A stretch of DNA of 64,000 bases from positions 75,753,577 through 75,817,576 of the forward strand of contig NC_080172.1 of the NCBI RefSeq assembly GCF_950295315.1. The letters are read 5' to 3'. The DNA is from Erinaceus europaeus. Lineage: Eukaryota; Chordata; Mammalia; Eulipotyphla; Erinaceidae. Shown here in pieces: positions 56,486 to 64,000 of this stretch; positions within the stretch are counted from its first letter, which is position 1, and each line of letters opens with the position of its first letter. A program made the position numbers and the translations under genes. The notes beneath the pieces were generated by a model, which was not told where the DNA came from, searched no databases, and was given only the letters and a program-made list of their open reading frames with translations.

Positions 56486-56498
56486 AACTCCAAAATGT

Positions 56499-56780
56499 GG
56501 GGGGTTCGGTGGTAGTGCAGTGGGTCAAGTGTGCTTGGCATGAAGCGCAAGGACTAGCTCAAGGATCCGGGCTCTCCACCTGTAGGGGGGTTGCTTCACA
56601 AGCAGTGAAGCTGGTCTGCAGGTGTCTTTCTCCCCCCCCCCCCACCCCATCTTCCCCTCTTCAATAACAAATAACAAGGTTAACAAAAATGGTAAAAAAT
56701 TGCCTCCAGGAGCAGTGGATTTGTGGTGCAGGCCTCGAGCTCCAACAATAACCTTGGAGGCTAAAAATAAATAAATAAAA
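56499..56780 (+). repeat. Type 1 SINE, long form
   Basis: 'ggtggtagtgcagtgggtca' head, 3' module 'ccaggagcagtggatttgtg'. Flanks 'ctccaaaatg' and 'atccaaaatg'. It marks the left edge of a SINE-poor block. Confidence 0.9.
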
Positions 56781-56789
56781 TAAAATCCA

Positions 56790-57769
56790 AAATGCTATTT
56801 GAAAATACAAGCTGTGATTCACTGGCCAAGAGGCAAAAATTCTGGCCCCATCTCTAGAAAGAGATTTACACTTTGTCCATGGCAGGCAGTCCAGAGGCAC
56901 AGCCCAGCCACCTGTGGTCATACACACGCTGCTGGTTTAGACAGTTGCCCTGTCAGATGCTCCAAATTCAACAGGCCTGTGAAGCATCCTTCAAGTCATG
57001 CATGTTCTATTAAGGAGATTCAGAGGCTTGCCCCTGATACAGTTTTGATCCAAAAGGTCTAGCTCTGCAATGATCCCTTCTCTGAGACAGTGGAGCCTCT
57101 AGTCTATATTCCTTCAGTGTAAATATTTCCAGGTTATTACACCTGTTTGCCCAGCTGAGCTGTGGTACAAGAGGCTCTTGAACTGATATTGTGGGTCCTG
57201 GATTAGAGCCTCTGTGAAATGCCTGGTGCCATGTAGCTTGAGGATGTAGAGGAGGGATGAAGATTTCTGAAACTTATACCCTGAGTTGATCTGGCAGGAC
57301 AGGGTGACACCAGTGCCCCACAAAACAGAATTCCAGCCTCTTCTGCCCTTGCAACCAGAGCTGTCTTACATCAGCAGGAGGCCTGGGCTTTGTTGGCTCC
57401 TTACCGCACAGCAGTGACCCAGGGAAGCACCTGGGGGGACGGGACCACTGGCCCAGTTCCCCACCCAGCTGTCAAGAGACCTGCAGTGAGCTGGCCTGGT
57501 TCCGCTACCCACCTCCCTTGCCCTCAGCAGGGGCTCCAACCTGCATCTGTGCACTTGAGATCTGTTTCCCCTACTGTAAAAGCAGCAACCTGGCACAAGC
57601 AGGAAGAAGAAATTTGGGAATTCACGGATGTAAAGACTGACCAGGTCTTCCCCTCCACATCCCCACCTATGTCTGCCCACAGTGTGGACCCTGCCAGGAG
57701 CCAGCCCAGTCCCTAGGTTTGTGACATGTGAGTCTGCACATATGTGTTCCCTGCCGCCTGGAGAGGCAT
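56790..57769 (-). other. GC-rich intron block, no repeat recognised
   Basis: Relatively GC-rich unique sequence. Open frames at 57366-57809 and 57390-57716 have no recognised homology. Confidence 0.6.
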
Positions 57770-57959
57770 TCTGCGTTTCCCATTGTGCCAACTCCTCTTC
57801 AGTCTTCAAAAGTCATCTCAGGCATCTCACTCCAACCGCTCCTGCCCGCCAGTGTTCAAGACCCTGCCTCAGTTAGCTGCAGAGCATTCCCCATGGAAAT
57901 AAATGACTTATGGGTGGGGCTCCTGCATCCATAGCCCTCTCAGCTGACCCCATCCAGTC

Positions 57960-58145
57960 ACACGTCCCTGGGGACAGAGACCCTGGGCTGGCCTGGCACA
58001 CAGAAGGTGCTCAATCAAGGCTGCATGGATAACACAAACACAGACTCTGAATCAGGTGTGGAGAAAGGGCCCAGCATATATTATCTCACTTAGTCCTTAC
58101 ACTCACCTGGGTAGTTGGTGTTAGGCAGTTCATCCTCAGAGGCCA
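57960..58145. repeat. Ancient L2/MIR fragments
   Basis: 'gcctggcacacagaaggtgctc' type phrase, one base run of the old L2/MIR 3' end, then 'tattatctcacttagtcctt' in the other orientation. Both are typical old mammalian repeats; heavily diverged. Confidence 0.5.
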
Positions 58146-58149
58146 AGCT

Positions 58150-59842
58150 CTTAGCTATGGGGCTTCACTCTTAGCTATGGCATAGAAAGGTGGGTGGGCG
58201 GAGGGTTGGGGGACCAGATAAAGCAAGTGAGGCCCAGGTAGTGCCCATCCTCAGTGGATGCCCATCCTGACTGAGCCCGTGGCAGCTGGGGGCTGGACAC
58301 TGCACTCTCAGGACCACCCACTGTCCTTTTGGTCTCAGCCTGGGCCCTGCACAGGGTGAGGGCCAGCAGGCGGGCCCCAGATGCTGCCTTTGCCTACTCC
58401 CAGTGTGCAGGTGGCCCATGTGGCTGCTGCACTCACAGAGGGTAACAACAGCTTCTGTTTTATTTCCCTCAGAGAGGCTGGTGGTGCCTGCTTTGTTGGC
58501 AAAGCCCTGAGGTCAGTAGTTCCAGGTAGAGAATAAGGAAGTGATGGAGGAGATACAAAGGAGGAAGGGGTACTAAGTAGCCCTGTCCTTGGGGACTGGG
58601 GACCCACAGAGTTCCCAGGTGACTCCAGGTCCTGCCCCCCTCCCCATCACTGCTAGAGGCTCAGTCCACCTTCGATTCCAGGGCTGTCTGAAGGCAGACA
58701 GGAGTGGGGAACTCCTCCAGAAACTGCATATTCCTCCAGCAAAAACAGTCTTGGACTGTAGTTTCATGGCTACCAAGATGGTTGGCGGCATCCTTATCTT
58801 TCCCAGAAGCCCATCAAGCTCAGCCTAGAGGCCACAGAGAAGCATTCGTTTCCTCTGGGGATTCAGGCAGTTCTATAAACTGAGACCCATATTGTCACTG
58901 GACTTTCTTCGATGGCGAACCAACATAGGTTCTGATACAGGATCCAGGGCCCAGTATGACTGACCGGTATGAGAAGAGGAATTCTAAATCCTCTTAACTA
59001 CACAAACAGGTTTAGCTTGCTCCAAAGTGAGCTAGTATTTAACAAGGTATGTTATCTGGCCACTTTGTGAGCACTGCCCAAGGACACTCGGCAAACCACG
59101 TGAACAGGTCCAACACAGTCCTCCCCTACTCCACCCCCTCCCCATGAGTGACAGGTTTGTTTGCTCAAGACAGCCAACACCTGCCTAACATTCCGGGCTC
59201 TGTCAAGCCCTCCATCAATGGGGGAACTTCCCAGGGTTGTGTTCAGAGAGTAGATATCCTGTTGTGACTCACCACCCAGGAAATTAATCTAGGAAAACCC
59301 ACTTCCTAAATAAGCCTTGACCTTTGAAACAATTGATTTCACTGAGCAACACATGAAAAAGGATTTTCATTTTCCACCTGATTAAGGCCTCAGCTCAGAT
59401 GCAGGGCCCTGTCTGTCTCTGGCTGTTGTGGGACAGGCTGAATCCACTGCAGCCAGTGAAACCCTGCCTTCTAGAAATGTCTCTAAAGGATGAGGCGGTC
59501 TTCAGGACTTCCTGCGAACAAAATTCATCCGTATCTAAAATACATGTTTTCTAACAGAAATGGTGGCATGTCAATATATACTTATGCATATAGTCGTGAA
59601 AGTATTTGGAACAGTGTATGTCTGTGTGTCATTTCTGTGGGAAACAGAAAGGCACACAGTGATTTACAAACATGTATTAGATGGCCTAAAATAAACAGTG
59701 GTGATGGGTCACTAGGAACCTGGACTTGTGATTTCAAATTTTTCCTTTCTCTTACTGTTTCATTGTCTTCTATACTTTAAAAAAGTTATATTTGCATTTT
59801 AAATTAAAAAAAATCAGTGAGCAGATATTAACACAGTGGCCT
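58150..59842 (-). other. GC-rich intron block, no young SINE
   Basis: Unique sequence, CT- and G-rich. No exon of BCAR3 could be placed here. Confidence 0.6.
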
Positions 59843-59958
59843 GGGAGGCAGCACAGAGGAAGAGCCCAGGACTTGCTAGCACAAGGTGCTGAGTTCAATC
59901 CCTGACATGTGCCAGATTGATGTTCTGGTTCACTCACTCATCAATCAAAAAAAAATTT
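59843..59958 (+). repeat. Type 5 SINE
   Basis: 'gaggcagcacagaggaagag', 'gctgagttcaatccctgaca'. Confidence 0.6.
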
Positions 59959-60178
59959 AAAGTATTTATTCTAAGAGCATTTCAGTAACAATAAAGTAAA
60001 TCTAGAACAGATTTACTGTGTAGATGTAATGTACAATGAAATAAAAATAAGACTCTACTACTCCTGAAATTACATTTTCATTTATAGTCTTCCTTCCTTC
60101 CTTGGGTCTGACTCTTCCAAATTCTGATGGGAGTTAAGGTCAGGGGAGAATTTTTGAATCAGTGCTAGGCTGGAGAAG

Positions 60179-60180
<2 letters not shown>

Positions 60181-60255
<75 letters not shown>
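60181..60255 (+). repeat. (TC)n(TG)n compound microsatellite
   Basis: About 22 TC units followed by about 15 TG units and a G-run at 60259. 60270-60981 is unique. Confidence 0.95.
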
Positions 60256-60257
<2 letters not shown>

Positions 60258-60981
60258 GGGGGGGGGGGCAGGACGCTGAGCTGCAGTCTCCTAACCTTCT
60301 CTGCCCAAGCTGAATTGTACAGGCTTCCTGCCTGAGCAAAGGTTGCTCTGGCCTGTGATATCCACCCCTTAAATAAAGCCCTATACCTGAGTGAAAGACT
60401 TTTCCTATGAACTGAGCACTTAAAGAGTAAGCAGAGTGAGGCCCGGAGAGATCTCCCATCTGAGTGTTGAAAAGTACTATACTCCCCAAGTATACCTGAT
60501 GGGCCTTAAAGCCAGCCCCCCTGCTCTGCTTACATAATCATTGTTTTGCCTGAAAGATCCCCACCATGTTATCCTCTCAGGGTATTGCTAATTCAGTTAA
60601 AACCATCGCAACAGTTGCTAAGGACGCCTTCACCTTCCCAGCAGGCCTTTTGCCTCTCTTCACCCCCTTTCTTAGCCATTTCCATTTCCAACTTGCCACT
60701 TCCAGTTTTTACCCTATGAAACCCGCTGCTATTCCAAGTTCGCCCTTTTTTCTCTTCCGCGTCCTGACGTGGAGAAGACCTGGAGAAGGGCTGGTGGGCA
60801 TAGTGGGAGGCGGCCATTTTGCTAGCTCTACGTGTCCTAAACCGCTGTGCTCACATCCAACTCTGGGACGTCCCCGTGAATAGAGATTTGCGTTCCCACT
60901 CCACCACGAGTTCCTGGTCTCTTCTCTCTCCCCTGCGACACAACCTGACATATACCCCCACCCTACTGTGTGGGCACTCAC

Positions 60982-61637
60982 CTGGCAGTCTATACTCAGC
61001 ATGTGCTGGGCTATAACCTTGGGGTCATTGTTAGTGAACAGTTCTTTCGCATGTTTCAGCATGGCTGTCTCCAGGGGCTTGTTCTCCGGAAGAAGGAGCT
61101 TTGACTCAAAGTCATTGGGCCGGAATGAAGAGACATTCTCCAGGAGGGGCGGCACAAACTCATCCTTGTCCTCCTGCTCCTTGCTTCTCTGCAATGCTGA
61201 TGGCAACCCACCAGGCCTTTCCCCGTCATCATCATCAAGGATCAAGTAGTTGGTGCCAGAGTTCCGGGGGCCTGGCCCCCCTTTCTGCTTGGATGTCAGC
61301 AGCTCCACATAGCTGTCCTGGGCACAGAAGGGTGGCCGGGCTCCCATGTCACAGCTTGCGGCAAAGGCTGGGCTCAGTTCACAGTAGTTGGCCTCTGAGT
61401 TGAGCCAGGGGGATGAAGACAGGGGAGTCTTGAGGAAGGGTGCCTTGCAGGGTTTAGGGGGTGGCTTGGGGCACAGCTGGCTGTCTGAGCCCCTCAGTGC
61501 CTCCCCTGCTCTAGCATCTGAGGAGACCCTCCGAACCACCGCTGGGCTCAGGGTAGGCTCACTGCCCGTCCTGAAAACAGGTGAGTTTGGGCAGGGACTT
61601 GTGTCCACATTTGGTGACTGAGGGGGCAGCTTGCAGC
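60982..61637 (-). CDS. BCAR3: BCAR3 large exon: Ser/Pro-rich linker and start of CDC25-homology domain, residues about 344-562
   Basis: This 656-nt exon has acceptor 'gtcttccacag' and donor 'gtgagt'. It opens GCKLPPQSPNVDTSPCPNSP, holds RRVSSDARAGEALRGSDS and a proline-rich KPPPKPCK, then tyrosine sites in NYCEL, DSYVELL and NYLILDDDD. It ends with the first helix of the Cas-binding domain (ETAMLKHAKELFTNND, VIAQHMLSIDCQ). The tyrosine sites and the PPPKP motif suggest kinase and SH3 contacts (inference). The open frame runs past both splice sites into intron, so the exon is shorter than the ORF. Confidence 0.97.
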
Positions 61638-62054
61638 CTGTGGAAGACAAGAGAAGATCAGGAAAAACTCAGTGGGGAAGGGAACACCAGTCCATGTGAG
61701 TGTCAGCTCCCCAGCCTTCACAGTGCTGAGACCTTGGGTCTCAATCTTTAGTCTCAAACAAAAGCTCAGCAGGACAGTCCCACACCCAGTCTAGAGCAGG
61801 CAGCTTGTTTCCAGAAGTAGCCTGGCTCCACCCACTGCAATTATGAATTCTCGCAGTGGCCAGTTGGACTGCAATGTTATTTTATGGTCATAGAAGGTTG
61901 GTACAGTCAGAACAGGAAAATGCCTTTGGAGGGCAGTGAGTAATCTAATCTTGCCCCAAGAAGTAGAAGCTTCTAGCCACATAAAGGACCCTGAGTCATC
62001 CAGCCAGTTTTGTTCTTTTTTAAATTGTCACCAAAGTTAAACTGCTCCAGGCTG

Positions 62055-62217
62055 ACTTTTTCAGATACAGACATGACAGAGACAGAGAGGGAGAATGGCA
62101 GAAAGATACCACAGTATTGAAGCTTCTTCCAATCTGGTGGGGCCAGTCCTAAACCTGGGTCACAGGCATGGCAAAGCAAACACACTATCCAGATGAGCTA
62201 TTTTGTCGGCTTCCAAA
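62055..62217 (-). repeat. Type 4 SINE
   Basis: 'acagtattgaagcttcttcc', 'catggcaaagcaaacacact', 'atccagatgagctattttgt'. 61638-62054 is unique. Confidence 0.7.
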
Positions 62218-62354
62218 GGGAAAGCCAGAGAGACTCAGGGAAGAAGAAAGGAGGTGCGGAAAGTAGGTAAAGAAGATAAGGGAAGGAAGAAGTTGAGGTT
62301 ATCTACCTAAATGCAGCTTATAAAGGGGCGTTAGGAAAATCAGTGTGCGCACTG

Positions 62355-62495
62355 GGAAGATCACGTTTATGCAAAATATCTTTCATGACGCCTGAGGCAG
62401 TAAAAGTCTCAGGTTCAATCCCCAGCACCACCATAAACCACAGCTGAGCAGTGGTCTGGTAGTAATAATAATAATATTAATAAATTAAATTTAGT
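62355..62495 (+). repeat. Type 3 SINE
   Basis: 'gtctcaggttcaatccccag', 'ccacagctgagcagtggtct', (AAT)n tail. Confidence 0.72.
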
Positions 62496-62734
62496 TTGCG
62501 GTTCCAACAAAGGTTAGTTATGAAAAATGGTTCCAACCTTACTAATAGAAGTGCTTAGTAGGTTTGCCCACACCTCACACTTCACCTGTCTGGCTGTGGT
62601 TGGCACAGTGGGGAGAGGAGCAGCTCTGTGGAGAGATGCTCCACCAAGTCTCTCTGCATCAACTCACCCACCTACTACTTCCCAAGGTGGAGACCAAGGG
62701 AATTGGCTCAACTGTCATGAAAATCACCAGCTAA

Positions 62735-62885
62735 AATGGACTCAGACTCTGAAAACCAGATTCAAGTTTTGCTTTAGCCTTTCACCAGATGGGTGACTGG
62801 ACAAGTTACATAGCTTCTGTGCCTCGGGACTCTCAGCTGCGTTAAAGGAATACACACAGCCACCTCTAAGAAGTATTATAAGGCT
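62735..62885 (+). repeat. MIR (ancient SINE)
   Basis: 'gactcagactctgaaaacca' and 'gggtgactggacaagttaca' match the MIR core order (gactctgg...gtgacc..gggcaagttact). Confidence 0.6.
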
Positions 62886-63036
62886 TACAGCCAGCACACA
62901 CACAGTGTGCAGCTCAGTGATTCAAATCCAAACTCAGCCTGAAAGCCCCTCCCCACCCGTCCTGCAGGCGAATTCAGCTGAAGGGAATTGGGCTGACATA
63001 GTCCCTTCCTCCTCCACAAAATCTCCAAACACCTAC

Positions 63037-63140
63037 CAATTGGCAAGTAGCTTTCCGACTGGTGGGCTTTGAGGGACAGCGCTCTTCTGTCCTGCATGAG
63101 ATCCAGGCAGGCGGGCTGACTGCCACTCTTCTCTTTGTTT
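63037..63140 (-). CDS. BCAR3: BCAR3 exon: linker, residues about 310-344
   Basis: This 104-nt exon has acceptor (minus) 'tttgcttcag' and donor 'gtaggt'. It supplies the last base of an Arg codon, then NKEKSGSQPACLDLMQDRRA and LSLKAHQSESYLPI, and leaves with one base of Gly. It belongs to the Ser-rich linker between the SH2 and CDC25-like domains. It is the most upstream BCAR3 exon in the window. Confidence 0.96.
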
Positions 63141-64000
63141 CTGAAGCAAAAGACAAGTGGGACAGCAGACATGTGTCATTTAGAAGTAAAGCCTGTAGGC
63201 AGTCATGGAAAACTTTTTTTAAAAAAACAAGATTGCTTAGAATGAGGGTATCGGAGCATACTCTAACAGTAAAGGAATGCCTGCTGGAGGAAGAGATAAT
63301 CGATGAGACGATTAACACACACTGCGCCTTGGGCTCCATGCTGGTATCCCACAGCAATCTGGCCAGGCTTAGGGATGCCTCCTCAGAGCCTTCTCGTTTG
63401 CTGAACAGAGCAGAGGAGCATGGCACTCTCAGGAAAATCTGATGAACTGGAATGTGTGCTCTCAACAGAGCCTAAAAATTATTTACAGACCCAGGAGGAA
63501 AGACATGTCTAACTAGCTAGCATGCATTTCCACCATACAGACGCAGTATCAGGGGAAGCTTTGGGGCATTTTCCATCTCAGTGCAAATCACAACATCCCT
63601 CCAATACTCTGCAGGACTGCCCAGTGGCTGATAACCCCCTACTCCAGGTTTCTTGGGGCTGGGACCCCCACAGCCAAGCGCCTCCTAGTAAGGTTGGAGA
63701 GGGTGGGCGTAGTCAGCATACAGCAGCCGAGGCACTGGGAAAAGGTGATTTTCAACACACTGAGCTGCATTCCTTCTGTCCCTTCCTGATCCAGACGGCA
63801 AATTGCCTGAAATAGCACCAAAGAACAGATTCTTTTTGGCTACAAGAGAAAGTACACACCAGGCAGGTAGGTTGTAATGAACTTTCATCGTCCCTCCCAC
63901 AAGCTTATGCTACAGAAGTTGTAAATTGCTTTCCTACCTTTGCAAATGCCAAAAGGGGGGGAAAATAAAACATACCAAAAAATAAATACCCCAAATTCCC
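63141..64000 (-). other. BCAR3 intron at window edge
   Basis: Unique sequence, no repeat or exon recognised. The next BCAR3 exons (SH2 side) must lie beyond 64000. Confidence 0.6.

Noticed and set aside
57366..57809. 147-codon minus-strand frame in a BCAR3 intron
   Set aside because: GC-rich region favours long chance frames; no family resemblance and no matching splice phase.
60082..60489. 135-codon frame with HTHTHT and RERERE runs
   Set aside because: The repeats are the translated compound (TC)n(TG)n microsatellite.
60709..61650. 313-codon frame taken as one exon
   Set aside because: Only 60982-61637 lies between good splice sites and matches BCAR3; both ends run into intron.

Overview
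The window is vertebrate nuclear DNA from a placental mammal. It is AT-rich, with two large multi-exon genes whose exons have consensus GT/AG borders, and it is packed with tRNA-derived SINEs and LINE-1 remnants. The dominant SINE (box A-like 'tagcgcagcgggttaagcgc', box B 'ggttcgagcc', a CT-rich stretch and an AAC/AAT-rich tail) looks like the Erinaceus (hedgehog) ERI family. I therefore infer a hedgehog or close eulipotyphlan relative: moderate confidence for the species, high for mammal.

Gene 1 is FNBP1L (TOCA-1), plus strand, from 1191 to about 33795. The first exons (about residues 1-135) lie upstream of the window. Eleven coding exons plus a separate terminal exon encode the end of the F-BAR domain, an optional Ser/Pro-rich insert (159 nt) with a 15-nt microexon, the Cdc42-binding HR1 domain and the C-terminal SH3 domain. 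With the missing 135 residues the assembled protein is 605 aa, and skipping the insert plus microexon gives 547 aa. Both match the human isoform lengths as I remember them. Two C-termini are visible (KGS by splicing to 29765, KGAVTYI by reading on), and a third candidate terminal exon at 38618 would give KGRRGRSRY. The long 3'UTR ends at an AATAAA at 33774.

Gene 2 is BCAR3 (NSP2), minus strand, from 63140 down to about 38840. Seven exons encode about residues 310-825; the SH2 domain lies beyond the right edge. They cover the Ser/Pro-rich linker and the Cas-binding CDC25-homology domain, with Leu744 and Arg748 intact. The genes converge tail to tail, as FNBP1L and BCAR3 do in human 1p22. They act in related cell-motility processes (Cdc42/N-WASP actin assembly and p130Cas adhesion signalling), but nothing here shows shared regulation.

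Layout: 1-33.8 kb FNBP1L exons and repeat-rich introns; 33.8-38.8 kb intergenic interval with SINEs, an old L1 fragment and the candidate exon; 38.8-63.1 kb BCAR3. The longest nested repeat pile is 50.8-54.6 kb, where a 5'-truncated L1 with a perfect 15-bp target duplication sits inside an older unclassified repeat. A U6-snRNA/L1 chimera lies at 20150. Local SINE labels used below: type 1 (ERI-like), type 2 ('ggccaggtggtggcacacct' head), type 3 ('gcataatggttatgcaaag' head), type 4 ('caaagcag...tatccaagtgagctatttt' signature), type 5 ('agtggataagac...gggttcaatccc'). 'Family U' is an unclassified high-copy repeat. I found no tRNA, rRNA, CRISPR or bacterial features. Nothing here looks like an undescribed multi-gene system; the most novel candidate is the third FNBP1L terminal exon.
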